The translations under genes were made by a program, and so were the position numbers. From Zopfochytrium polystomum (Eukaryota > Chytridiomycota > Chytridiomycetes > Chytridiales > Chytridiaceae): DNA of 64,000 bases. This document shows positions 1-11,623 of this stretch, piece by piece. The notes beneath the pieces are model-generated. The model had not been told where the DNA came from. It searched no databases and worked only from the letters and a program-made list of their open reading frames with translations. The stretch lies in the NCBI GenBank assembly GCA_025765615.1, contig JAIVFJ010000269.1, forward strand, positions 19,184 through 83,183, read 5' to 3'. Numbering within the stretch: position 1 is the stretch's first letter; every line of letters begins with the position of its first letter.

Positions 1-57
1 ACTATCATGCACGCCTCCTCGTACTGCGTTGAAGAAAACTACGAGAACGAGGAGTAG
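1..57 (+). other. Possible C-terminal end of a gene entering from the left
   Basis: Frame 1 is open from the window edge to a TAG at 55-57 and reads a Tyr/Glu/Asn-rich tail. Only 18 codons are visible, so this may be chance. It would end about 150 bases from the converging thioredoxin gene. Between 58 and 206 I see only AT-rich 3' flanking sequence. Confidence 0.2.
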
Positions 58-206
58 TGGCAGCTCAAGAGATTGCAGCAGAGGAAAGAGAACGACGAAA
101 GTGAAACCCGGAGGAGGGACTTGATGATTGCACATTTTTAATTTATTTTGATTCACTTGATAATAGTTTCATTGAATTCACTCGCCTCAACAAGCGGGCA
201 AAGCCC

Positions 207-620
207 CTAAAGGTATTTCACGACCCTTTCCTCCACAGCCCGAATGTTTGCACCCCTCACAACATCGCCGACCGCCTCCCCGTCCCTGAAGAACACGAAC
301 GTCGGCATGGCCGTCACGCCCGCGGCCTCTGCGATCTCCGGGTAGTCGTCGACGTCGACCTTCAGGAACTTTGCCGCGGGGTACTTGTGCGAGAGCGTGT
401 CGTAGTGCGGTGCTACCATCTTGCAGGGGCCGCACCATGTTGCGGAAAAGTCTGGCGGCAGTCGCGATTCGGAAATGAGGTAAAATGGAAGGTGGGTCAG
501 GTCGGCTTGAAAGAAATGGCGATAGGCTGAAAACAAGGAGCAACACTCACCCACAACGACGAGGCCTGCTTCCCGGAGAGCGCCGTAGAAGTCGGATTCG
601 GCTTGGATTTCCTTGACCAT
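207..620 (-). CDS. Thioredoxin, two exons
   Basis: Small dithiol-disulfide oxidoreductase that reduces cytosolic target proteins. Exon 1 is 620-551 and exon 2 is 451-207; the 99-base intron between them begins GTGAGT and ends CCGCCAG. Splicing joins the first 23 residues to the core, which carries the active site WCGPC preceded by DFSAT. The cis-proline loop (TAMPTF) and the FFRDGE strand are present. Spliced length is 104 residues, typical for a cytosolic thioredoxin, and no targeting peptide is seen. The intron happens to be open in frame, so an unspliced reading of 137 residues also exists, but it would insert unrelated sequence before the active site. A long TC repeat lies 70-160 bases upstream of the start. 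Confidence 0.93.
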   Translation of the reverse strand: MVKEIQAESDFYGALREAGLVVVGECCSLFSAYRHFFQADLTHLPFYLISESRLPPDFSATWCGPCKMVAPHYDTLSHKYPAAKFLKVDVDDYPEIAEAAGVTAMPTFVFFRDGEAVGDVVRGANIRAVEERVVKYL

Positions 621-689
621 TTATTTCTTTGAGACTGAGTAGACAATTGGTTTGATGCACGTGTGCGCCGAGGTTTTTTTTTTTGGCGA

Positions 690-784
<95 letters not shown>

Positions 785-1249
785 ACCCGACTGACTGAAT
801 GTGCGCTGTTAATGTTGAGAAGGGGACGAAACGGCCGCTCTTTATAAAGGAGAAAATGGGTTGGTTTGAAATGTTTTTGTCTGTGCGGAGAAACTAAAAT
901 TTGTCATGCTTCCATACCCGAACTTGTCATGGCGCCATCGTGACGAACGCCAGCTACGAAAGCGGATGGATAATAATCATCATCATCAAGAGGAACGGGA
1001 AAAAAGGTATCAATCTTTCGGAGGGGAAGGCCCGGGCCAGCTACTCGCACACAGACGGAGAGACGGAGAGGAAAAAAAAAAAAGAAAACGAAACAAACCA
1101 CACGACCAACGACCACTGCTCACCCACTTGGAGAGAAAGAGAAAAACTCTGTTATGAATTATCCGTACATAATGATGATAAGCATGCTGTAATCGTTGCT
1201 AGGCAAGCGTAACTGGCACAGGGTAAAAACTTGCCTATATTATCTGCTT
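621..1249. other. Upstream region of thioredoxin gene; no gene seen
   Basis: Apart from the TC repeat, the stretch holds a poly-T/poly-A tract near 674-684 and 1074-1083 and only short, low-complexity open frames. It should contain the thioredoxin promoter near 621-850 and ends where the decayed transporter begins. Confidence 0.6.
694..782. repeat. (TC)n microsatellite, about 44 units
   Basis: An uninterrupted run of TC dinucleotides of about 89 bases. Read on the thioredoxin coding strand it is a GA tract close upstream of the start codon, so it may lie in the promoter or 5' UTR. Confidence 0.97.
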
Positions 1250-2212
1250 GAGCAGAGGAGGAGGAAAACTGTACTGCGTCCCAATCGGCATTCACCTCGG
1301 GTTTGGCGCCGCCCTCGGACTCGGCGTTCTCCTCGTCCCAGAGTCCCCGCGCTGGTTCGTCCGCAACGGCAAAGACGAGGACGCGCTCAAGTCCCTCGCC
1401 TTCCTCAACTCGACCGACGTCTTGGACCACCGCGGTCGTCACCGAGTTGAACAACGTCAAGACCGCGTTGCGCCCTCGGCGAGGTCGACTGCGCGCACTG
1501 CTCCCGCTCCGGCGGGTCACGCAAGATGGCGCTCCGCACCTGGACGGGAATTTGCCTGCAGGCGCTACAGCAGTTGACGGGTGTCAAATTTATCATGTAC
1601 TACGGCACGACGTACTCCAAGTGCCGTCTTCAGCGACACTTTCGTTATCACTGTCATTGTCAACTTCCTCACCCTGGCATTTGGGCCATCGGGCAGTTTG
1701 GCCGCCGCCCGCTGCTCATCTTTTTCGGGTCGGGATGCTCATCGCTCAGTTCATCGTGGCCGGCACCGCCGCCGGCATCGGCAACAACGTCGGCCAGGAC
1801 TCGCTGGTCGCGTTTGTTTGCATCTGCATCTTCTTCTGGCGTCGACGTGGTCCCCGCTCGCGTGGGTCGTCGTCCGAGATCTACCCGCTCGAGGTGTGCG
1901 CTAAGGCTCTGTCCATGCCCGCCGCGTCGAGCTGGGCGCTCAGCTTTGTGATTTGGTACGCCACACCGTAGATGGTCAACGAAGGTCCCGGCAATGCAAA
2001 CTAGGGTTCCAATGTGTTTTTCCTGTTTGGGTCCAAGTGCACCGTGCGCGCCGTGTTTGCCTCTTATTCGTGTACGAGAGTCCCTCTAGCAGGTCGATTC
2101 GCTGTACGAGACCACCACGGCACCCAAGTCACCAGAGTTTAACAAGAGATTGAGGGAGGAAGGTGCGGCTAAGGATGCTGACGACATTTCCGCCATCAAG
2201 GCAAAGATCTGA
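1250..2212 (+). pseudogene. Decayed MFS sugar (hexose) transporter, 5' truncated
   Basis: Family hallmarks appear in order but in changing frames: the PESPRW loop after the sixth helix (near 1338), the QQLTGVxFIMYYGTT helix (near 1570), a GRRPLL loop (near 1700), a GQD loop and SSEIYPLEV segment (near 1870), and a tail with YETTTAPKSPEFN ending in TGA at 2210-2212. At least five frame changes are needed. A TAG near 2004, in the conserved GPGNAN region, interrupts the last helices. The first six helices are missing altogether. An intact relative would be a proton-coupled monosaccharide transporter of about 530 residues in the plasma membrane. Introns could explain one or two shifts but not all of them, nor the stop. 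Confidence 0.85.
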
Positions 2213-2606
2213 GTGGTTGAAATAGTCCTCATTGCTATTGTTTCTTGTATAGCTATTGTTTATGGTTTTATTTGGCTGTTTCGGGGGATGGCGAAAATAC
2301 AAATCAACTTCCACAGGTAATGCAACTGAAAGAGTAGAGTTGGTTGCTAATCGAATGAGGGGATTTGTTTTGAACTGCGATGTGTTGGAGGAAAAAAGAA
2401 GAATCGAAATGAGAAACATCAAACCAACGCGAAATGGCGCGGCGGACCGGCCGATCGGCCATCCTTGCCCGCTCCCTCAAACTCCCTGTCCTCAGCCAGC
2501 CCGACTTCGGAGATGTCGAAGAAAATGAACGCCAAAACTGGAGAAAGAAGTTTGCTCACCCCACGAAGCCCGAATCCGAGATGGCCACCACTTCAAGCCG
2601 TGCTGA
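2213..2606. other. Intergenic, converging 3' ends
   Basis: AT-rich just after the transporter remnant, then GC-rich sequence leading to the stop codon of the transcription factor. No gene recognised. Confidence 0.5.
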
Positions 2607-5265
2607 TCAGTTACTCTTCCCAATCCACACCGCGTTTGGCACTATATCCTCCCCATCCACGCCGCCTCTAGCCCCTCTACCCTCGCGCGTGCCATCGAGA
2701 TTGGCCGCCTCAACGAGGAGACCCTCCAATCGCGCAAGCTCCGTGCCAACAAAGGGTCTAACCGCCTCCTCAGCCTCAGCCCAGGCGCGGGTGGCGTCAT
2801 CCCTCATCGACACGTGCGGCGACGACGAGCTAGCCGCCGCCGCCAAGCTACGAATGTCCGACTTGGAGCCCGCGGCCCCCGCGTGCGTCGACGGCGCACT
2901 CGCGTCGAGACCCGCCAGCACACCGCCAAAGGAGGGACGCGCAAACCTGTCCCTCTCAAACAACGCGCGGAACGCGCCCACTCCACGCCGCGCGGCCGCC
3001 GCCTTCACTTCCCTGCCTTCTCGCGCCGTCTCCGTCTCCATTGCCGCGCCAAGCAGCGGCGGGCACGAGAGGCGGAGGGCGGCGTCCGCGAAGGTGCAGA
3101 AGCGGACGGCGACCCACGTGGGGAGGATGCAAAAGGTCGGGCAGAGGACGTTGCAGCGGGTCAGGGCTTCGGCGAGGCGGGAGATGGCGATAGCGGCGGT
3201 GAGACCGCGGTCGAAGGCAAAGGCGGCGAAGCGCCGGTCGGCGGCCGATGGTGGGCGGTCTCGGGATTGTGGTGTTCCGCGAGCGGCGACGATTGCGGGG
3301 ACGACGCGGGAGAGGACCTGAGTTGCGGCGTACAGAGTAGAGGCGTGGTAGAGACCATAGATGGAGGTGAGCCAGGGGAGATTCCATAACTTTCCGTCCC
3401 CACTGGCTTGCGATTGAATAAACCGTTCGATTTCCTCTGGATCGACCGTCAAAGATTCTGGCAGCGAGACCTGCCACGCGTCCAGGCGGCACTCGGCTTC
3501 CCGCACGCTCCGAAACACTTGCTTTGCGCTCAATCGGGAATCCCTCAAAGCGATCCAAAGTTCTACAATTTCAAGGTTGATTACGAGGAGGTTGACAAAT
3601 TGACTGAAACTGTTCCCGTCGGCCATTGGGGTCATATCAGCGACGGCACCGGGATCCATCGAGTGCCAAACTCTGTCATCACATGGAGGACGAACACCCG
3701 CTGTCATTCTGCTCATTGACGTGTTCATGGTTGTTAGGGACACGGCTGAGGTTTGTGAGTAATTCGTAGTACATTTGTGGTCGAAGGATTGAGAAATAAA
3801 TTGAACTCACTCTTCTCTTGAAGAAGGCTGAACCACCAACATCGCCTCCTGACATCTTTTTCGATCGGCGACATTGACGGGAAAGCTTCATCAGGATCGA
3901 TGTGAAGTTCCAAAAAGCGGGCCTTTCGGGTAAATAGGGCGTTAAGTTGAGTTCCCTGAACGTGCTAATAATCAACCTTACCATTCGAGAGCCCGAGGCA
4001 AACAGGAAGCGACCAGCCGTAGTCCTTCCAATGACTGTGTAGACCGAATATTGTAAGATCCCAGATGCAAGCAACAATCGCAGCAAGGACGTACGAAAGG
4101 AGACCTCAGCAAGAATCAAGATGCCTTGAAGGCTTTCGATCGACGGGTTGTCAAACGCCTTCATAGCCTCCGCTCGCGCCATCTCATAGTAGTACAACAG
4201 GATGTCTCTCGCCAGGTGCGTGAGTGTCGGATCCGCTGCGCCCAAGGCACAGATTGCCGCCCTTGAATCAAGCCGTCCTTTAGTATTCCCCACTGCTCCC
4301 AATAGACTTCACTCAACTGCAAAAGCACCGATGCTGCGCGTCGGTTCTCCAAAAAGCTCCTTTTGTGAACCCTCTGGATGACCGTGATTTCGAGGGGTGT
4401 GCGGAAGAACGAGTCGATGAGAATGTCCACCTCGTTTGGGTCCGCGCCTGGTCGCGGAGGCAAGGTTTCCGATTGTTCCGCCAAGACGTCTGCTTCTGGG
4501 TAGTAGCTTGGACGGAGCATGTTTTCTTGCAGGCTTGCCTTGAACAGCATTTCCCCCAGCGTTTCGGGCGTGACTCGCCAGCTTGGGTCGATCAGGGCTG
4601 CTCGGAAATGAGATGATAAGAAACTCTGCGATGTTGTGAAAATAGATTTCCCCGCGCGTGTACCTAGCCTTTTCTCCATTGTGGTGCGTTGGGCGGCGAT
4701 CTGCACCTGATACCTTTGGGCCAGCTCCAAGTTGACTTTGAACTTTTCTCCGAGGAACACGCAGTTGTGAGAAATGCCATTTTTCACGCAGAAGCCGCAT
4801 TTCGGTCTAACGCCGTCGCATTTGCGTTTTTTCGACCGGCACGGCTCGCATGACCTGGTTTTTTCTTGTAAGCATACGCTGCAGAAACGAAAATTAGTAA
4901 TGGAAATCTGTTCATCCGTACCAGCGACGATGAGGGGTCAAGACCTTTGTCCTGTTGCCCGCGGTGCCCTTATCGAGCGCGAGCTGGCCGCGAGCAGCTT
5001 GGTTCTCTACGTGGACGGTCACCACTGCGCTGCCGTGTGGCTGGATCAACGACGACATTCCTGGCGACACCGCAGGCACGTGCATTGAGGATGAAGGAAC
5101 GGAGAATGCGCTCTGCTGTGGCAGCAACAGAGTCAGCGGAAGCGATAGCGATGGTACCCATGGAAAGGACAAGGGAGAGACGTCGGAGACGGAAGAGGAG
5201 GAGGAGGAGGAGGTGCTATAGGAAGAAGTGACGTCGTTGTCCAAGCGGCGGTAGTTGTGTTCCAT
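2607..5265 (-). CDS. Zn2Cys6 fungal transcription factor
   Basis: Probable nuclear DNA-binding regulator. Exon 1 (5265-4922) encodes a Ser-rich N-terminus. A 43-base intron (4921-4879), with TACTAAT before CTGCAG, leads into the zinc cluster, whose cysteines follow C-x2-C-x6-C-x6-C-x2-C-x8-C (CEPCRSKKRKC, then CGFC), encoded near 4840-4760. The middle part matches the fungal-specific transcription factor domain: an AAICALGAAD segment near 4255 and a PSIESLQGILILAEVSF segment near 4130. The C-terminal half, 3743-2607, is one open frame ending in TGA. Three or four further introns are needed between 4660 and 3750; several in-frame alternatives exist, so internal exon ends are not fixed. The target genes are unknown. 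The next gene upstream is a decayed DUF4419 gene. Confidence 0.8.
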
Positions 5266-5919
5266 ATCGATGGTGCGGCGGCGGCGGCGGGATTGGCGGC
5301 TAGCAGCGGCGTTGCTGCCGTAGCGGGTCGAGGACGGACGGCAATGTGTGGTTGGTTGATGCGCACGCACGTCGAGCCGTCAGATGGGCGGACTCCGCCG
5401 GCGTTTTTGTCTTGATTCTCCTTTTTTCTTTCCTTTTTGAGCTTCGTTTTCTCCGCAATAGTTTTCTTTTTTATTTTTCTGGAACTCGCGAATCCCGAGG
5501 CCCGCCGGAAGCGATCGTTGGGTGTCTTCGGAACTCCGCCTTTGCTCGAAGCGATTGGGTCAAACGATGGTGGGGCACCACGACAAGTCTGTCAATTAAA
5601 ATGGATTCTTCGGCGCTTTTGATGCTGAAGCGGGTATGAGCCTGGGGGTGTCGCACTAGCCCTACCGCTGTAAGGAGGTGTTGGTGGTGGCTAGCAGTCT
5701 GAAAATGGCGAATACAAATCGCCCCTTCAGCAAGGAACTCACTAAAACAGCCGGCTCAATAACCCTCGTTCAAGCTCCTGGAACCGTTTGATATTTTTGA
5801 ATATTAAATATTCGTTTACTCTAAATCTGCACCAGTGATGTCAAAAGAAATGCAAACTCTTTTTTCAGAAGGAAATAATGGAAGGGCAATGGCATGCTTA
5901 GTAACAGAAACAAAAATAA
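5266..5919. other. Intergenic / regulator upstream region
   Basis: Contains GCN-type triplet repeats near 5275-5290, a TTTTCTTT-rich tract near 5420-5480, and an AT-rich stretch near 5790-5830. No gene recognised. Confidence 0.5.
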
Positions 5920-7264
5920 CTCGACAGCCTGACCCCCTCGGTTCTTCGCCGTCCTTGAGCATCCACCACCGGACAGCGGCTGCACCGCTTGACCGTGCTG
6001 GCGCACAGTCGCCCCAATTTGGCCAGCAACAATATGCGTGAACATTTTAACGTTCCTCGCATATTCCAGGTACGTCATTTCCACACGAGCCGCCGTGGGG
6101 GGAACATCCTCGGTACAATCATGGGAAACCGCACACGGCCCGAGCTCCAGAGGGATCTGGTCTTTTTTCAAAAATTGCTTCGGGTCTTTGAGCGTTCTGG
6201 GACTGCCGATCTCCTCCGTGCGCCGCCCTTCCTCGTCCCAAAAGCAAAATGCCGTCAGCCACCCCGAGAGCGTTTCGATCGTGCCCGAACCGTCCTTGCC
6301 GCCTGCTGCACGGCGCACATCTAAAAGTCTTTCGACGCTTGACTGCCAGGGTCGTCGAAGCAAGCCAGGATTTGCTGCACGACAACCGTCAGCAGCGTCG
6401 CCCACTCTGCGGGCTCCGGGCCGTACTTGTGGAGCTTGCCGACGCGACCGAGGATGTTTACCCAATCGGCGTGTTCACCTAGAATTGTCAGGGAGGGAAA
6501 CCCACAGCCGCTAGCCATGACAAACTTGAGGTACTGCTGCATTGTGGCCATCATCGTGTTTGCCGCCGTCGAAACCTCCGTCTTGCTTGTTGTCGTGAAT
6601 TTAACCTGCTCTTGCATCTTTGTGACCAAGAGCTGACCGAATAGACCCGGGGGGAAACGTGTCCAATGAAAGCGGGCGAACGTCGACAAAAATCCCTTTC
6701 GGCTCTCACAAGGTCACAAACGGAAAACAGGAGGATCGTTGGGTCCTGTCGAAGGGGCGGGAAGGGGGGGCGGCCAGGAATCAACGTCGCAGCTGCTCCG
6801 CACTTCAGTTCACAAAGAAGCCGAATTGCGACAAAATGGCCTGCCGTAGGTCGTGGGGCCCAAAGGGATGCCCTGAAGTCAGAACGCACTTTGACCGCGA
6901 TGCGTGGGGGGATGGGGGTTTCGGGAACTGTTGCCCCCCTACTACACTCTCCTCGCCGAATCGACAGATGCAGGTCCTGCTGAAACGCTCGGGTGACGCA
7001 GTGAACAAAGCCGCAGTCGTAGACGGCGACAGCCTCCTTGTTTTCGCGAATTGCCCATTGCAGAATTGGACGTGTTTCGACGCTGTCCTCGATGACCCGA
7101 GCCGGCGCAATGGCGTCGTTGCGCTGAAAGTGACCGTCGGAGCGTCTGTTCTTGCTGTTCGTCCATAACCAAGATGCAATGCCAAGGATGACGTACTCTT
7201 TGGTGAAAGTGGCGTCGGAGTTGGATTCAACGACCTCAGGCTGTGGTCGGACGACGACAGGCAT
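5920..7264 (-). pseudogene. Decayed DUF4419 family gene
   Basis: Segments typical of fungal DUF4419 proteins occur in order: an N-terminus from ATG 7264, a CVTRAFQQDLHLSIR segment, a QAILSQFGFFVN segment, a YLKFVMASGCGFPSLTILGE segment and the LSGWLTAFCFWDEEGR core. The frame is broken. Two in-frame TGA codons follow FFVN (6807-6805 and 6783-6781). A run of six C near 6650 shifts the frame between the two halves. Another one-base shift follows near 5970, before WWMLKDGEE. Introns cannot remove the stops without also deleting conserved sequence. DUF4419 has no established biochemical role that I can rely on. Assembly errors in homopolymers are an alternative for some, but not all, of the lesions. 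Confidence 0.7.
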
Positions 7265-7499
7265 GGCCTTGTCACGAATCTGTGCCACAGAATTCAAACT
7301 AGTCAAGTCGCGTCGTTCCAGCTTTCTCCACTCTATTACTCCAAGCACGCACACTCAAGTATCAACGAGATCAAAAACAATCATCTTGCAAGTCATTGCA
7401 TGTTTGCTGGCTGACCCCATCCACAATTCAAAGCGACCAATCTCTCGAATGTCTCTGCGGCCATTCATTGCGCAAACCCGAAAAAAAAGCCGGTCCATT

Positions 7500-9326
7500 T
7501 CACAGAGTCTCAGGATCCTTCTCCTCAGCAGCGTCGCCCCCAAGCTCCGCGACCGCCTCCTCGACGGATCCGCCAGCCAGCGCCTTTGCCTTGATGGCCG
7601 CGATCCGCGCCTCGGCCTTCGCCTTGTTGCGCGCGGTCGCCTCCTCCTGGTCTGCGAGGAATTTCGCCTTCTTCTCCTCGACGGCCGCGATCGCCGCCTC
7701 CGCCTCGCTGGCGGCCGTCGGCGGCGACAGCTTAAGCTTGTAGAACATGTCCATCGTCTGGAGGTCGAGCTTGAACGGCCTGCTCGATGCGGCAGGGGTG
7801 CTCGGGGCCACCGCTGCGCCGTCAGTGGCCGGCGCGGCGGCGACGGCGGCGGCGGGCTTGCTCTTTTTACCCTTGTCCTCGCTCTTTTTGCTCTTGCCGA
7901 GGACCATGTAGTCGTCGCCGCGGTTGTCCTTCTTGTTCAGCACGCGGCCGCCCGTCGGCAGCGGTTCGACCTTTCGCGGGGACGCGGCGGGCGCCGCAAA
8001 CGGCGACGGAGCGAGCAACTTGGATTTCGCAGCCGCCGTCGCGGTGGTCTTGACACCCGGCGCGTAGGGCTGCAGGAACACCAGCAGGGCGTTGCACGCG
8101 TCGATTTCGGCCGTGAACGCGGGGATGAGCGCCTCCTGGAGCTGCCGCTCTGCCGCGCGCTCGAGCCGCACCGCCGCCTCCGCCTTGCGCGCCTCCGCCG
8201 CCTCGCGCTGCCGCCGCTCCCGGTCGGCGCGTTCCGACTCGTACCACAGGTCGTTGGCCTTTTTGAAGTCGGCCCGCGCCGTCTTGAGCTCCGTATACAG
8301 CGCGTCCAGCTCGGTCTTGACCTTTGTCCGGCGGTCAAAGAGCTCGTTGAGGCTGCCGAGGTCCTTCTTCTTGTCGTCGTCCAGCGAACGAAGCTCGGCT
8401 TTTACCACGTCATATTCGTCGTTGACCTCCTTCTTCTGCGGGTCGAGCGCGTTGAGTTCTGCGCGGAGCGTGTCGAGGAGCTGTTTGTCTGATTCGACGC
8501 TGGACGTATGGGAGCCGAGGGTTTCCAAGGTTTTTCGCGACTTCTTCAGGTTCGAGATCTCGGTCACCGTCTTCTTTTCGTCAATCAGTTTCAGTCCGCC
8601 GGCGTTCAGTTGCGATTCCAGCTCTCTGTGTTTCCCGTAAGCCATCGTTATGGCGCATAGCAACTGGTCAACGAACCTGATCCTCTCGTCAATCTCGCCA
8701 ACCGACTTGACTCCGAGTTTATCCTTGGACGTCCTGGCGTCATCGAGCTAACGTAGAAAAGACTCAGTTTCTCCATTAGGTCACTAAAACAAAAAACTGG
8801 CAATCTCACCGCTTTCCGAATGCCGGCCTGCGTCGACTTGATCTTGTCCAGGAGCTTGCCCCTTGTGTCGTTGATCTCGTTTCGCTTCTTGGCCAGCTCG
8901 TCGAGTTTGGCTTTGAGTTCGGATCGTTTGCCGCCGTAAGTCTCCTTGACGTTGCCAGAACCAGAGATGGATTTTTGAACCTCGTTCTGTGAAGGAGTGG
9001 ATCGTTGACCAAAAAGAGTGGTTGATCAACAAGTGGATCGGGAATCCGGTCAATCTCACGCGTGAACCAAGATCGACGATCGAGTTTGAAAATCGCCGAG
9101 CACTTACGAATTGAGCCTGTAGGGCGTCGATCTTGGACTTCAGAGCATCCAGGTTCTTTTCGTGGGCAACTTTGTCAGGCTTGGGGACACGCTTTCCGTG
9201 GTGAGATTTGGTCGGCGCGTCGGATGCAGGAGCTGGAGCAGCAGCATCAGCGTTTGAGCTGGAGGGGGCCGCAAGAGCCGCGGCCGGTGCCTTCGTCTTG
9301 GAGTCGGCCTTCTCTTTTCCGGGCAT
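7500..9326 (-). CDS. BFR1: Bfr1-like coiled-coil mRNP protein
   Basis: Resembles yeast Bfr1, a polysome- and ER-associated RNA-binding factor linked to secretion and nuclear segregation. Exons are 9326-9108, 8986-8810 and 8747-7500, with introns of 121 and 62 bases; together 547 residues (yeast Bfr1 is 470). The N-terminal 40 residues are Ala/Ser-rich. A long charged coiled coil then runs from about residue 50 to 330, with the family-like KTRADF/KANDLWYESERADRERRQREAAEARK region. A linker rich in Ala/Pro/Lys follows, and a C-terminal block FKLDLQTMDMFYKL typical of the family. An ATG seven codons upstream (9347) is an alternative start. The PDI gene lies 226 bases upstream in the same direction. 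Confidence 0.85.
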
Positions 9327-9552
9327 CTCTTCCAATTGTTTGTTCAAATGACAGAAAATTCACCGAGTAAAAGGGGAAGAATCACATGGATTAAGAGGTG
9401 GTTGTGGTTGGACGCATTCTCTCGTTCGCGCAACACGCTACACGACGAATCAGAAAGAAAGAGTCAAAAGGCAGCATAAATGGAGGCGAAGGCAGTGTGT
9501 TTTTTTTTGGAATGAAAAAAGAATTACACAAACAGAACCCATTCCACGCGGC

Positions 9553-11623
9553 TCACAGTTCGTCGTGGCCAGACGACTCTTCCTCGTCGTCGTCCTCGTC
9601 ATCCCCATCCTCATCGTCCTCGTCATCCGGAGACGACGCAATGGTCGCCTTGATCTTGTCCTTGTTGGTCGCTTTTTCCTTGAGGAATGCGAAGAGCGCC
9701 TCAAGAGTGCGGTCTCCAGTGTAGTCAACAACCTCGTTGGACTCGGCAAGGAATAATTTCAACGTAGGGAAGCCCTGGACCTGGAATTTCACGCCCACAG
9801 GAAGATCGTTTTCCGTACCATCCATTTTGGCCACAATGACGCTGTCGTTGTCACCGCTGAGAGTTTTGCCAAGTTCCTCCCAGACAGGGGCCAGTGCCTT
9901 GCAGTGACCGCACCACGCTGTCGGTTTGACACGGAATTAGCACTAGACAATTCCTATGAAATCAGCGAACTTACGGGCGTAGATTTCAAGGAAAACATCC
10001 TTCTTCGAGTCCAAGACAATGTCCTTGAAGTTGTCATGAACGACAACTTTGACAGGCCCATCGTTCGAAGCGGGAATCGGCTCGCTCTTGAGGCTTGGCT
10101 GAAGCTTTCCGTCCAGGTAGTCAGAGACAAACTCGGCGATGGCCTCTTGCGTAATGTCCTTCTCCTGGTCGAATGGGAACTTGAGCATGTCCTTGGTCTC
10201 CTGAATCGCAAAAGCCGGCCAGACGCCCTCCTTGAGGTTCAGGCTCTTCGCGTGCGACCCGAACTTGCCAGTGTCGATGTAGACGAATGACATTTTGCCC
10301 TTCACCGACTTTGCCACAGCTTCCACCGCAGGACCGACAGCTTTGCGGTCAGCTTCGTCGCGCACGAACAGGAACGCCAAAGGCAGGCCGGACGACATGT
10401 AGGCGCCGTAGTTCTCCGGGCTGATATCGTCCATAACGGGCGTCGCTGAGACTTTGATGAAAGAAGTGAGGGTCTCGGCGTTGTACTTTCCATCGAATTT
10501 GTTCTCTCCCTCGTCGAAGGTCTTGTAGAGGACGACGGATGGAGCAGTGATGCCTTTGACGTTGTCGTTGGTGAAACCAAAAACGTAGTCGTCGCGGAGA
10601 GAGTTCGCGACCTCCACGAACGCCTTGTACTTCTTGGAAATCTGGTCCGAAAAGTAGCCGATCACAACGACCTTGTCGGTGGTCTTGAACTTTTCAATGT
10701 CATCGGCCTTCAGCTCCGTGACGGCGGGGAGAGCTTGCCTATACAATACACAGTGGAGGTTTAATAGATCAGCATTGGCGAACACAGAATCTGGGAACAC
10801 TGTTGCAACTCACTTCTTCATGTAGCTGATAATGCCATCCGCTTTCCGTGCCCCCTTGTACTCGGCAGCAGTGCCCTTCCGGAAGACCTTGAGGGTGGGG
10901 TAGCCACGAACGTCCTGGCCACTGCACACGTCGGTTTCAGCCGTGCAATCCACCTTTGCAATCTTGATTTTCTCTTTGAGCAGTTCGGTAGCAGCGACCT
11001 CGTACTCAGGAGCAAGGGCTGGAGAAATTGAATGTGTTCAGTGAGAATTCACGTTCTCCACATATGCGTCATAAGCAACTCACCTTTGCAGTGCCCGCAC
11101 CACGCTGGATGGATGAAAGCCCAGTTTGCAAAATGGAGTAGGCACGAATAGTTAGCTCAAAATAAGTTGAATGCGTAGTGGCACGTTGCAAGACTCACGT
11201 GCGTAGAACTCCACCAACGTCAAGTCGTCCTTGATGAAGTCGGCGAAGGTGTCTGGTCCAAGGTCAAATTTGAAGGAGAACAAGGAGATGAGGGACTGCT
11301 AGAATGCGTGCTGTCGGGGCCATCAATTCGAGCCATCGTTATGAGGCGGGGGAGTATACGGATTTGCGCGCAGATCTCAGATGCCGTTGACCACGTGAAC
11401 AATACGCGAACGGGACGCCGATTAAGACGAACAGCCGGGCAGACGAGCCGCAGCGCGGCATGCTCGCGGTGTGTTGGGAATGAATGAATGAATGAATGCA
11501 CGCACCCTTTGTGAGGACGACGACGTCCGAGGGGGCGGAGGCGGCGGCATCTTCAGCGACGACGTGGCCAGCAGACGCGAGGGCGATGATGGCGCCGGCA
11601 AGGACGAAGAGTGGACCACGCAT
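9553..11623 (-). CDS. PDI1: Protein disulfide isomerase, ER lumen
   Basis: Catalyses disulfide formation and isomerisation in the ER. Six exons: 11623-11506, 11252-11199, 11104-11084, 11018-10814, 10738-9975 and 9917-9553, giving 508 residues. Residues 1-22 are a signal peptide. Domain a holds CGHC at 60-63, domains b and b' follow, and domain a' holds CGHC at 390-393. An acidic tail (residues 480-504) ends in the ER-retention signal HDEL. The third exon is only 21 bases and encodes just the PWCGHCK active-site segment. The introns before both active sites interrupt the same proline codon in the same phase (C|CG). Downstream lies the Bfr1-like gene, also connected with secretion. Confidence 0.97.

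Noticed and set aside
2434..3321. 295-codon plus-strand frame
   Set aside because: Overlaps the C-terminal exon of the Zn2Cys6 regulator on the other strand; Ala/Ser/Arg-biased shadow.
4879..4921. Treating the 43-base gap before the zinc cluster as a frameshift in a pseudogene
   Set aside because: It has GT..AG ends and a TACTAAT branch site before CTGCAG, and splicing restores the frame, so a short intron is the simpler reading.
7152..8492. 446-codon plus-strand frame
   Set aside because: Opposite the Bfr1-like coiled coil; Arg/Leu-rich shadow without an own start context.
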